Assembly (NCBI GenBank): GCA_018417955.1
Contig: JACTVC010000008.1
Coordinates: 806,001 to 870,000, forward strand
DNA from: Laccaria trichodermophora
Lineage: Eukaryota; Basidiomycota; Agaricomycetes; Agaricales; Hydnangiaceae
DNA length: 64,000 nt
Direction of reading: 5' to 3'
This document shows, piece after piece, positions 38,044 through 48,800 of the stretch. Both the position numbers and the translations under genes were made by a program. Positions within the stretch are counted from its first letter, which is position 1; every line of letters begins with the position of its first letter. The notes beneath the pieces are model-generated. The model was not told where the DNA came from, did no database searches, and saw only the letters and a list, made by a program, of their open reading frames with translations.

Positions 38044-38720
38044 TCAGCATCGATGAAGTGGATACACCAACCCTAAAAGTAACGCGCCTTCCTTAACGAC
38101 GTCAGGCACTGCAACGGGAATATCTTGATCGTCGTCCTCGGATTCCTCGCCGTCTATAGTGCCTCCAGCATTCGTAAATGTCCCGGAATGAAACTCAGAA
38201 TTCTTGAGGTTTGTAAACATGTGTGGGTGGACGCTCCCCGATCTACCAGACTGCCGCGTTCCTCCAGCATTATCGAGTCGAACTCCGGGGCCCTTGGCAG
38301 TAATATCACTCGCATTTTCGAGGAAGGCTGCTTCCGTGGTTTCCTCAGCAACCGCTTCAGAGGATACCAATTGAGGAGACGTCGCCCTGTTACGTCCGCC
38401 TCGGTTGATGTTGCCCCCAACGTTGCTGAAATGACCACCAGTGAAGGTAAGTCCCTGGGCGCCTGACATCATTGATGCTTTGACGACGCGACCTTTTGTA
38501 GGAGCGGCAACAGGAGGTGATGCGTTCGGAAGTGATGCAATAGTCGCATCCGACTTCGCTGGGTCTACACCAAAATCAGAGACGATTTGAGGATGAGAGG
38601 CAGCGCCAGACAGGGAGAAGCAATCATCATACCAAGACCAGCAAGGGCAGTACGGTTATGCCTTTCCCTCTGCTCTTCCCTGTAATCTTGGAGAGTAACG
38701 ACTCTAGAGCCTGGTGCCAT
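38044..38720 (-). CDS. Small protein with two 'GxFxNVGGN' modules
   Basis: Complement of 38,654-38,720 and 38,044-38,564. Joined as QRERHN|H through an 89-bp intron it gives 195 residues from ATG 38,720 (MAPGSRVVTLQDYREEQRER). Two copies of a short module are visible: GLTFTGGHFSNVGGNINRGG and NSEFHSGTFTNAGGTIDGEE. This glycine/asparagine pattern is common near the N-termini of agaricomycete proteins, including some that carry NACHT domains downstream. Here nothing follows; the frame stops after LLGLVYPLHRC. It could be a truncated member. The intron is longer than most in this window, so the first exon is less certain than the second. Confidence 0.5.
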
Positions 38721-38859
38721 TCGTGCGATGATAATGCTCTCTCTTCCCTTGTCGAGAATTAATAGGCCACGATGGCGCAGTAGATTGCCCACGTTGGAGC
38801 CTCATGAGCCTGGAAGATCAGGCATGGGGGAGCCTTGAGGACCTGGAAGCTCGACCATA

Positions 38860-39210
38860 CGCCCAACTTGCCATGATGGAACAAGAGGGTGGATTGGGCG
38901 TGCTTGAAAGTCGTACTACGTACGTTGGGCATGAGTGGCAGTAGGCTTGGTTTGAAGAACGTGTTCGTGGAGATCAAAGACGGTTTTTGTAAGATGAAGG
39001 TGGGTGATGCTGTGGCGTCTGTTTGTTGGCGCCCAAGCATAGGATCCGAAGCGCCCAACATTATGCTCTAATTTACAAGAAAGCTGAGAACGTCCTATTC
39101 CAAGCTCGACCTGATGCAAGGTAAAGCCACGATGTATATCTAAGAATCGCCTTCTGACGCCCAACTCATCATGATGGAACACGAGAGTGGATCGGGCGTG
39201 CTTAACAGTC
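38860..39210. repeat. 52-bp direct repeat and fragment of the inverted-repeat family
   Basis: A 52-53 bp unit occurs at 38,860-38,912 and 39,159-39,210; both start CGCCCAACT and share CATGATGGAACA, GTGGAT and GGGCGTGCTT. Between them, about 38,921-39,045 resembles 4,863-5,095 of the long inverted-repeat element: GTTGGGCATGAGTGGCA against GTTGGACGTGAGTGGCG, and CGTGGAGATCAAAGACG against CGTGGAGATCAAGGACG. A diverged fragment of that family is therefore present here. Confidence 0.65.
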
Positions 39211-39291
39211 AAGGGGTAAATTTCTTGAACCCTTCGGCCCTGATCCCTCATGTTAACTTACTATGCCCTACCAGCACCTCGGCGCATCCTA

Positions 39292-39404
39292 CGAGTCGGC
39301 AGTCACTGATTGTCACACATTTTGGCTGGAGAAGTTTTTCAAGTTGTCACGTAACGTCACGCTTGTCCAGCCAAAAATTGTGACGATCAGTGACCGCCGA
39401 CTCA
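39292..39404. mobile_element. 113-bp palindromic MITE-like element flanked by TA
   Basis: About 38-bp inverted ends: GAGTCGGCAGTCACTGATTG on the left and the complement of GAGTCGGCGGTCACTGATCG on the right, continuing to TTTTGGCTGGA. TA flanks both sides (39,290-39,291 and 39,405-39,406), as in Tc1/mariner-type MITEs. A related flank without the hairpin is seen on the minus strand at about 42,686-42,725. Confidence 0.65.
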
Positions 39405-39408
39405 TAGT

Positions 39409-41805
39409 GGTGTTGGCGGGAGCTCCACGGCAGAAAGTTTTTGTTTGGTGAACTTTGATCGGCAGGTCCTGCAAGATTGGCAGCAGATCTTTGTTGGCGA
39501 TAAGAGCACTGAGTATTTCACGTCATGATGGAGGAGCCTTGATATCGATATATATCATATATAGTACTAACTACCCGCTTGATCGATCAATTGTGCCATG
39601 GAGGAGAAAACAGACCATCCAACGGCCATAGAAAGTGGGGGCCGACCTATCACATTGTATGCATCCTCTGCGGCTTTCTCAAATGATTCGTCTACCCAGC
39701 GCATCGAATCTTCCCATGAGACGGGTATCTGTTCACGGAGAGCATCGATCACAGCCCGGTCAACCTTGATACCACAATTCTCGTACGGGGCTTCAGGCGG
39801 AACTGTGAAAGCGTGTCGAGGGGTCTGACCTGACATGTTGGGTTTGTCTTTCTGGTATCGGATTTTATGGTTGTTCCAATATTCGACAAAAATATCAAGT
39901 TGGAGCTGGAGAATCTTCAGCCACAGCCAGTAGAATAATTGACTAGTAGGAAGTTAAGTCATAACTGATCAACGATAGGATACATAAATTTGACTTACAG
40001 GTGCACGGGGTTATTCAGATTGTAAATCCCATCGAGGTATCCCTGACGGATAAAGTCTCTGACATTGAATCCGAATGTTTTGAGAAACCAGTGCCAAAGA
40101 CCCTCAATTGGCGTGTTATGAACGCTGCGAAGATGTTGGGCAGCTGGAAACCTAGTTGCGTCAATATCCGGGGCATAAGCCGCCCTGCGGTCAACGCAGA
40201 ATTAAATAAATCAGTGTCGTGCATTCAAATTCCTGAGGCAACAAACACTAACCTCAGGCCAGTTTGATTAGCAAAAATATATGCGGTCTCTGAGCCCTTG
40301 TCCATTATGAACGTGATGGGAATGACTTGAGAAAATTGAAGTTGAAGAAATGAACTCGAAATTTCAAATTCTTTACTTACTTCCCATTGTTTCAACCGTA
40401 TCGAGGTGGACATGGCCAGTGGTGCATGCCAGTCGATTATTAGGAACAACGATGAGCGCTAGCACAAATGATGTCCACTGGTCCTTTATACCATAGATAC
40501 CAAGGCTGACGCCGCCCATATTCAGCGCCTGCGCATTCAATTTGTCGTGTCCATCTGCATGGTGCTGATGATTGGGGCCGATTGATACTAGTGCAGAGCG
40601 GTGAATCCTATTGGCCCTGGGAAAGCGAAAAAACCCGAGATCCTCAGTGGAAGTATTACATCGAAAGATAGCACCCATAGATTCATTTTTGAAGGTCGTT
40701 CTCCAACGCTAAAAGTTCTAGACTGCCCTTGGAACACAGTTAAAGAGATACACAAGAATTGACTTCACTGTCGTCTCTAATGAACAATCTGGCCAGAAAT
40801 ATTATAATGTGCAGTTTTTAGCTATTCAAATGTTGTATGCATTAGTTTTCTGTGTTCTTTGCTCTGAGTTAAAAATAAAATCACTGTGAAAGGTGCTTTT
40901 TTATTGTATGCATGGCCGCGGCGGTAAAATCATGACCATTGGAAGAATTTGCGACCACCAGAAAAGATCCTCAACGCAGTAGTGGAACACTTTAAGAATA
41001 AGAAGAGTTGCTACCACGAGTGCGAAACAACCAAGGAAGTGGGTATTTGAGAACAAAAGGGAGAGCAGAGCTCGCAAACTGAAGATTCAAAAGAGATCCT
41101 CCACGATCAAATTTGTGGCGTTCGCTTTCTCGAAATGCGTAGTGCTGGGCACCCGAGGCGGTAACGTTTATGTTTACATTTTGTGGAACAACCTGGTATG
41201 TCGGTCATTTTTTGAATAGTGGATATGTCGACATTTTGGCCGCTCACCAACAATCACCAGCATATGACGCAGCATCTACAAGGCCAGTGTAGTTTGGACA
41301 GTCAGAAGATAAAGACAAGGGTTTAATGAGGCTTTAAACAATTCTACTGACTTATACTTCGCCCAGAAGTTCCTCTTGAGGCTGCGCAGTAATAACAAAG
41401 CGAGGCTCGGCCTAAGGCCTCAATCTCTTGCACGTGGACTGGGCACGTTGCCTGTACAAATTCTCTGTAAAAACGAGGAGCATTTGTCAAGGAAGTGTGT
41501 TTCCTTACCAGCTGCCCTCACCCACCAACATATTCGTCGAGAGTGGACAACCACAAGATAACCACCAAGTAGGAGTCTGAGAATTCAAAAAATTGAGGAC
41601 AATATTGAGTATGCCGTGAACGCTTCACTGGTTTGCAGGTCGGATTTGGGGTATCTCACTGAAACGCTCGGTGTTGAAGGAAGGGCGAGCGGCGAGAACC
41701 TGTGACAAACATCCAGAATAATTATTAAGTAATACATTGTTGAGGGTTGCCAAGCGAACAAACCAACAGCAACGTGACAAGTCTGCCGTGGAGCTCCTGC
41801 CAACC
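39409..41805. mobile_element. Putative autonomous TIR transposon with integrase-like gene
   Basis: Bounded by inverted copies of a 24-26 bp terminal motif with core TTGGCGGGAGCTCC (39,409-39,434 plus strand, 41,782-41,805 minus strand, the latter with one change). Inside is a spliced DDE integrase-like gene on the minus strand. The right end is followed by TTA, but the left flank does not match, so the pair may not be the original two ends. The same motif ends a 129-bp MITE at 42,555-42,683 and stands alone at 41,964-41,988. That this transposase mobilises these ends is inference from position. Confidence 0.55.
39567..40678 (-). CDS. DDE integrase-core transposase
   Basis: Exons complement of 40,381-40,678, 40,253-40,325, 39,999-40,184 and 39,567-39,942 join in one frame to 310 residues. 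Introns are 55, 68 and 56 bp. It matches a widespread agaricomycete integrase-core family: GPNHQHHADGHDKLNAQAL (Asp 42), IPITFIMDKGSET (Asp 108) and NTPIEGLWHWFLKTFGFNVR (Glu 151), spaced as a DDE triad. WLWLKILQLQLD and VEYWNNHKIR lie in the C-terminal half. The first ATG is internal to a frame open to about 40,705, just after an acceptor-like ttttag, so upstream exons may exist. No internal stop is seen, so it may be functional. It probably cuts and joins transposon DNA in the nucleus. Confidence 0.75.
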
Positions 41806-41963
41806 TTACCCGCGGGAACGAAGTGGAAGCTGCTTTAGGTGAGTGTGATACCATTCGGGGAATTTTACGCCATATCCGGTTGTACTCAATCAAGAAGTGA
41901 GATTTCTATTCCTTTCTAAATGGCGCGCACTCTGCCGAATCCCAACTCACAAACTGCCCACTA

Positions 41964-41988
41964 GCGTTGGCGGGAACTCCATGGCAGG
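41964..41988 (+). repeat. Solitary copy of the transposon terminal motif
   Basis: GCGTTGGCGGGAACTCCATG matches the terminal motif of the neighbouring element with one internal change. It could be the left end of a larger unit reaching 42,683, or a remnant. Confidence 0.7.
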
Positions 41989-42554
41989 ATTTTGATTTGC
42001 GACCAACTCAATTCTTCCATTCACCAAATACACAAATACATTGATATATAATATTTTGTCATTGATACCCAGCTGTTTAGTGTGCACAAGTATAAAACAT
42101 TGATGTGCATCCTTCGTCGCCCTGTGTATCTTCCTCAGCCTCCACGTATTTTTTTCATTCCGTGAAATTTATTTAATTTATATTTGTTTAAGTTGTTTTG
42201 GACATACATAGTTCTTTTTCAGCCCTAACCCTAATTTCCTTCTCTATATTTTCTCCCTTTCTTCTGTGTTGTTTTGCACATGTCATATGTATTTTATTCT
42301 TCATGTATATTATTACTGATCCATGTCCAAAAATAGAAAAATGTTCTGTAAGATATGCAGAATAAAAAATACGTGGGGGAAGAGAAAAAACAAATGATGA
42401 CTTGATCAACAAGTATTCGACAATCTTCAGCAGGATTAGTGAAGACAGTAGATTGCTGATCTAGACATGTCAAATTTCTCATTTTTTTCATTTTGGGGCA
42501 AGGTTGGGGGTGGATTTTATGATTATTCTTATATTCAACAAATTTATTGAGTTA

Positions 42555-42683
42555 GGCGTTGGCGGGAGCTCCACGGCAGGTATATGTGGGAGAGAATTGG
42601 AGGGAAATGTAACCCTATCCTAGGGCTTATCACGAGAACTTCGAATTACAAAAGCGAATCCTGCCATGGAGCTCCCGCCAACC
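42555..42683. mobile_element. 129-bp MITE with TTA target duplication
   Basis: Inverted ends of about 24 bp: GGCGTTGGCGGGAGCTCC on the left, GGTTGGCGGGAGCTCC on the right complement. TTA flanks both sides (42,552-42,554 and 42,684-42,686). The ends match those around the integrase-like gene. A 3-bp TTA duplication is typical of PIF/Harbinger-type MITEs, though the nearby transposase is of the integrase-core type. Confidence 0.8.
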
Positions 42684-42975
42684 TTACTCATAGGCTGCGC
42701 CGAGGTGCTGGTAGGGCATAGTGTTAGATGTCCGTGAGTAATTTTTTTGATAACTTGTCAAGGTTGCCCTCAGGCTTTTGCCTCCGACGTTCTGGTAACA
42801 GAAACTAAATGTAGTTTTACCAGCGCTAAATTTGAGGGAGATCAGTAAACGAAGTGTGATGACAAAAAAGAGCGATTGATTATTTAAATCGTACCTTGCA
42901 TCACCACCTCTAGCACACCTTCCCCTGCATTTGAGCGCCGAATAATCATCAAGAGGTTTCTGTGTGACCGTTCTG

Positions 42976-43755
42976 CTAGTCAAAGGAGTCGGGAATCTTC
43001 CTGCCTCTCTTTACCCTCTCCCTTAGCATCTGAGGTGCGCGGGTAAGCTGATCCTTCATCTCAGGCTGCGGTTGACTCGAAGTAGAACCCCCTACAAATT
43101 TGTTCCCACTCACTCTCGTGACCTTGTTGGGTCCACCATCCCCGCCGAGCTGATCAGGTCGTCGTGGTTGTATAAACCCATAGCTACCTAGTAGAAGGCC
43201 CAACGACAGCAGCAGGTGGGCAGGTCGGAAATTCCTCTCGTGGATGGAGTGGGCCTGGGGTTGGGTTGGGAGCTAAGTTGCAACGGAGTGAGAATAAGAA
43301 CCAATTGAAAAAAAAAAGAGTATGTACCTTGCGAATCATCCTCTGTTTCGGAAGATCCCCCAGCTTGGTTCAATCTCAAAGTCTTGGGAACGACAGGCAG
43401 TGCTGGTATCTTGAAAACTACAGGTTTTGCCATAGTGGTGAGGGGGTATGACATGGCTGGTGTGAACGTCAGTAAAGTGTGGAGTATAAACCGACAAGAG
43501 CCAGACCTTGTAATCTTCCTCAGTATCAGACGAATTCGGAACTGGGGGAGACGGATTTGGAGAATGTGGGCGTTTGAGTGTATCAGCTAAACTTGTGGGA
43601 CTCGCCTTGGATTTTTTCTTAACAATAATGGTATTGCGCGGTTCCGTGTTGGATATTGGCTTGAAAAAAAGGGGTACTTGCGTACTTGACGCAGAACGGG
43701 TGCGTGTAGTATGTGTCGATGGGACGGGAGATCGAGAAAAATGGTGGGCGAGCAT
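42976..43755 (-). CDS. Proline/serine-rich small protein, splice-phase conflict
   Basis: ATG 43,755 opens MLAHHFSRSPVPSTHTTRTR and runs to SSDTEEDYK (exon 43,507-43,755). A second exon (43,328 to about 43,456) encodes MAKPVVFKIPALPVVPKTLR and SSETEDDSQ. A third (42,976-43,187) encodes GSYGFIQPRRPDQLGGDGGP and ends KRGRKIPDSFD. Exons two and three join cleanly through a 140-bp intron. Exon one to two uses good sites (gtctgg and caccag) but in the wrong phase. Either the gene really starts at ATG 43,454, giving about 115 residues, or a one-base frameshift has broken it. The neighbour upstream is a pseudogene, which favours decay. No domain is recognised. Confidence 0.45.
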
Positions 43756-43863
43756 GAAGGAGCAAAAGGAATTCTGTTTAGTAATTGAAGTAAGAGATGT
43801 TGACTTGATGACTGGTGGGGCTGATAATATGCGATGTGATCTGAGCGAAGGGACCGGGGTAGA

Positions 43864-44734
43864 TTAATTGTCCTGATTCTCCTTATCTCCCTCGACGTCA
43901 ATGCGACCGATGGGAGGTGGAGGACGGGTCGGTCGACGACACGGTGTCGTCGCGGCCTCAGAATCTTTAGGATTTTCATCATCTTCACCCGCAAACTGCG
44001 CCAGATCAGGTCCGAAATCCATCATCTTCTGTTTCTTCCTCATGATACTTTCGTGGTCGTGTTTCTTCTTTTCCGCTGCAATGAGATGCCCTGTTCATTT
44101 CGATGTTTACGGTGATTGTCATCGTTTGTAAACGACCATTCACTGAAGTCGCGCCATTTTTTGTAGTCGACTTTATATCGTTCCGCAGCACGTTCTTTCA
44201 GGTCTTTCAACTCGTTATATCTCACTTGAAGCCCAGCGTGCTCTGCCTTGATGTTCGCATAGGATGGTTTGGGTCTAATACACCACATAGTATAGTCAGC
44301 GGTCTTTCAATAAATAAAGAGATGATCACATACTGTTTCTCCGCAATCATCTTTTCCAGCTGGACTTGGATTTGACGCTTCTCCTCCTCTGCAAGAAGAA
44401 GCTTCTCCTACAAGCTCTTGCCCTCGGCCAGCAGCTCGCGGTGTCATTGTTGGACCAATCGAGCCACTCGATTTTCTGCTCAATAACAGCAATTTCCTTC
44501 CTATGCTTTTCTTCGAGGTCTTGTCCCTCTCTCGGGGATGATCGATGATCGATGAGGCCTGAGGCCTGAGGACTGGAATACGTTGCATTTTCTCCAAGCA
44601 ACTTGAAGAGGATACGATCCAAAGATTACATAAGGTAGCCGAGGTGCCTGTGTTTCATACACCTTTTCTTTTTGAGCCCGATACTCGACAAGGCTGGAGC
44701 TTTCCAACTCCGCTATCTCCGAAAACACTCGCAT
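43864..44734 (-). pseudogene. Broken coiled-coil gene with two frameshifts and a stop
   Basis: Exons complement of 44,663-44,734, 44,334-44,601 and 43,864-44,274 have intact GT-AG sites. The start reads MRVFSEIAELESSSLVEYRA. Coding potential jumps frame near 44,430, where KIEWLDWSNNDTA passes to ELLAEGKSL. It then meets TAG at 44,408-44,410, followed by EKLLLAEEEKRQIQVQLEKM. A second frameshift near 44,080 separates YKVDYKKWRDFSEWSFTNDD from EKKKHDHESIMRKKQKMMDF. The tail ends in an acidic, Pro-rich stretch and a stop. The frames together describe one coiled-coil protein with a conserved YKVDYKKWRDF motif of unknown function. Sequencing error is the alternative, but three lesions make decay likelier. 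Confidence 0.7.
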
Positions 44735-44849
44735 TAACTTCAGTTACCTTCCCATTGATTGAGTGGGACCCATTCACATCGACAAAATACTTATAGCACG
44801 CCTGGCCTCCAATGTGTTTATCCCAAAACTTTCATTTCTTCCTTGCCCA
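44695..44849. repeat. Duplicated promoter segment, copy 1
   Basis: Covers the first codons and upstream region of the pseudogene. The same strand of the window carries a near-identical copy at about 50,755-50,886: TTCCAACTCCGCTATCTCCG, CATCGACAAAATACTTATAG and CACGCCTGGCCTCCAATGTG are shared. Copy 1 has about 20 extra bases near 44,757. Confidence 0.9.
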
Positions 44850-45885
44850 AGGGGGTGGCGGAACGTGGAAAATGTACCAACACTCCCTATTTTTTTCTCA
44901 GGGATTTGGCTGACCTCCCCCCCTCCACCTCTTACTATATAAGGTATGTTTTCCAAGTTCCGATGTTTTATTAAATGTTATTTTGTCCCACGATCCGGCA
45001 TTTCAAAAATCCTGCACCGTACCTAAACCGAGAACTCACAAACCCGGGCCGTGACTTTCAAATAACAATTGAAGATACTCTGGTTTTCACGGAGGAACAT
45101 ACCTGAGCAAACGCAGTGAGTTTCCCAGACTGTTAACAGCGTATTTACTTGCAAAATTGTCACGTAGAAAAATTCATTCATGGCGTATCAAGAGGTTTTG
45201 TCAACGCTTTCGCCATCAAGAGCCTCAAATTGACCTTGAACAAGCTTCAGAAGCTTGTTTGGAGCCTCAAATTCGGCCTAGATGCTGCGAGTACTTAATG
45301 AGAAAAAAGGTTCCATCGCCCCTCGCCTCATCATTTACACGTCGAGTCACTGGCCTCAATGGGCGTTCTGACGGCCTACACTTTCTTCACAATTGCAGAT
45401 GTCGGAATTACCTGGCTGGCGTCATCGTTGATGGTGTATGAGGGCATTGAAGGTGGAGTCAGGAGTAGTACGAGGTATGAAGCGCTAAGGTGGTAAGTCA
45501 CATTCAGGAAAGAAGAACAGACAATTGGCTGATGCTCAGGCTCAATTTGCGACAAAAATCGATCAGGTCACTATTTTTTTTTCGGCCTTCGGCAGGATCC
45601 CCCCCCCTCCCAGCCAGTGTTCGGGATCCACGTTCCGCCACCCCCTTGTCCTTGCCTTTGCTTCTCGAGGGTGTGTGGATAAGCGAGTCATAGTATATAT
45701 GCAGACGAGACAAAGAGAACAGGGAGGAGTAACAGGAGCGAGCAAGGAGTGAGGCGACAAAGCGCAAGTCAGAGCTTCGCATCCACTGGGGTAGACCATT
45801 CTACGTAGACTGATGGTGGACTCGGCCTTTTCCGACTTTCCACCAGGCTCATGTCAAACAGCTCATCGATCCCGGACTGTGTAAT
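44850..45885. other. Intergenic, no supported gene
   Basis: Short ORFs only. The 45,157-45,441 plus-strand ORF is charged and Cys-containing but has no recognisable domain or splice partners. Confidence 0.5.
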
Positions 45886-48800
45886 CTACTGTACCGAACT
45901 GTATGGTGGCAACGTAACGCATAACACTGACCCAATTTTGTTGCTTATTTCAGGTAAAGTAACGCATAACGCTGGCCGTGTTGCTATGAAAATGACCAAA
46001 AAAAAAAGGCTATTTTTACAAAAAATTTTGTCCCTGCGGGGCGACAGATCTAATATATAAAGAGAGGACGGTTGACAGTTATTACGTAATAGATCATGTA
46101 AGCAACCTCTTTCTCTTTTACTGAGCCGCGTCAGCGGCGTTTCCCGGGAATGTCACACGGTGTGATCACAACCACAGCACATTGTGTTGGTAGCTCCCAA
46201 CCACATTCTGTTATAGTAAAATTTTGTATAGTACTGCATTAATTTTTTGTGAGTGTTTTTGTGGTCACACCTCTCTGAGCAGCCTCAATTTCGCTTTTTC
46301 TGTACTATTTTTTACCCCCCACTCCATTGTTGGTGTATATTTCTCCTACTTTGAGATCTATGCTGATTAAATTTCAGGTGGATTTTAGTTGCTTAATAGA
46401 TTTTCATCATTGACCTACTGGGTACATGATATGGTACTGTGTAAGCCATAGCCAAGGGTTGAAAGACCAAAAAATATAGCCCAGCCTCAATTTTGCTTTT
46501 TCTGTACTATTTTTCATCCTCCACTCCCCTCTACCCACTGTCATGGTATATTTTTCTTACTTTTGAGATCTGTGCAGATTAATTTTCAGGTGGATTTTAG
46601 TTGCTCAACAGATTTTCATGAGTGGCCTACTGAATTGTAATTTATGGTGCATGGTATGGTACTATGTAAGCCATAGCCAAGAGTTGAAAAATCAAAAAAT
46701 ATGGCCAGCTTTGTACTGCTGACTGCAGTTACAGTACAAAATGTAGGACTATATAGGTGTGGATCTAAATGTAACTTTGATGATTTGGATTAGAATAAAA
46801 TTTGAATGAGGGCAGTTTAACTTTGATGATTAAGATAAAATGTGTGTGTCAGAACTGGGATTGAACATATCAACTGGGAGGTCCAGGGGGCTTGCCCTGA
46901 CATGCTGGCCAAGTGCAGCCAGGCTGCTGCAGTGTATTTTTGAAAATTTAAATAAAGTGTAAATACCAAAACAGGGATTAGTGTAACTTTGAGAAACATG
47001 TACACCACAGCTATCAGATTTTTATGAGATAGCCCAAGGGTCTTCCCTTTGGCAAGCTGGCCAAGTGCAGTGAGTGCCAAACCATAGATGCAGGTCAGAG
47101 CATAATTTAAATTTTTTAAATTTAATAAGATGTAAGTACCAAAACAGAGATTGAAAATGTGCACAGGAACTGGAATAAACATATGTACTGGGGGGACAGC
47201 TTGCCTCTGGCAAGCATGGCTGAGTGAAGTGAGTGCTGTGTCCAGCTCTAAGCCTAACATTGATGATTCAGATGACAGGTATACACCAGATCTGAGATAA
47301 AGAACATGTATCAGAATGGAGATTGGATACCAGAAGTGGGATTAAACATATGCACTGGAACTGGGATAAAAGAGGTGTACTAAAACTGGAATTAAACATG
47401 TGTACTGGGGGTCCACACGAAAGTGGAACTTTGAGCAACATGTACACCACAACTGTTAAATTTGAATCAGATAGTCCAAGGGCTTGCCTCTGGCAAGCTG
47501 ACCAAGTACAATGAGTACCACTGCAGGTTAGAGTGTATCTTTGAAAATTCAAATGAAGTGAAATAAAGTGTAAGTATCAAAACAGGGATTAGAGATGTAT
47601 ACCAGAACTGGAAACAAACACATGTGCTGGGGGGTGGAAAGGCATGACTGAGCAAAGTGAGTGCTGTGGTATAAGTTCAGGTTTAAGTCTAACTATGTGT
47701 ACCAAAAGTGGGATTACTGTACTAATACGACCAAGTCTTCACGTCACACATCACATTGGAAAAAAAGAATTTTTTTTTATTCACCTTAAATCAAAAGAAA
47801 ATTTTTTGGCCATCTCAGCAAGAAAAAAAAACCAAATTGATGAAGAGTTGGTCATATTTGTACAGTAAATATATGTACCAGAAGTGGGATTAAACATGAA
47901 CGGGGATAAAAAATGTGTACCAAAACTGGGATTAAACATGTGTACCAGGGGGAGGAGGAGCCACAAGCCGAAGGTGAGTGGCAACAAAGACTTGGGTTGG
48001 AAGAGCTGCTTGGTGAAGCAAAGAACAACAGGTGCTGTTGGGTAACAGCACATCCCTGTTTCACTTTTATAAGCTCTTCAGGTTCTTTGCATAGCATTCA
48101 AATGTGTGTAGCCATGGCATTGGACAGCCTTATTGTTCACCTTGCATCATTCTGACTCAACATGAACTGGGATAAAAATTGTGTACTGAAACTGGGATTA
48201 AACATGTGTACCAGGGGGTCCAGGGGGCATGCCCCCGGCAAGCTGTGACCAGCACTGGAGGCATGGCCGAGTGTTAGCGAGTGCCATGCTGTAGGTGCGG
48301 GTCTAAAGCTTGTCTATATAGAATGGCACAATGTTTTTAGCCTTTTGATGGCTGAGTAAGGCTGACTCAGCTGAGTAAGCGATGACAAATCTTATATAAT
48401 CACTCTCAGCCTCACATCTTTATATTGAGCTTGATCTCATCTACCCTCTTCAACTCCATGAAAATATTTCTTTGTAGCTGATCCATGTTTATGGACCCTC
48501 TATGAATTGCTTGAGAGTTTGTAGGCATGTAGAGTTGTGAATTCTGATTTCTGCACAAACTTTCTTGCATTGCCTGCTCTTTATGGTTGAACCTATCAGC
48601 TCTGCCAGTGCTCAACAGTCAGAAAATATATATCATTGTGGTAGATCACCTACCACAATTTCTATCATCATGCTTGGGTTTCTTTTTTTCTCCCCTCTTG
48701 CATGTACACTATTTAATTTCTGTGCATAGCAAGGCTCTGGAGAGAGACTTGGGAATGATTCTTGAAACATCCCATCTATAAATGAGGGCTATTATCCTAT

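Noticed and set aside
46817..47260. 147-codon minus-strand hydrophobic ORF
   Set aside because: Lies in tandemly repeated AT-rich units; the same peptide words recur with each repeat copy.
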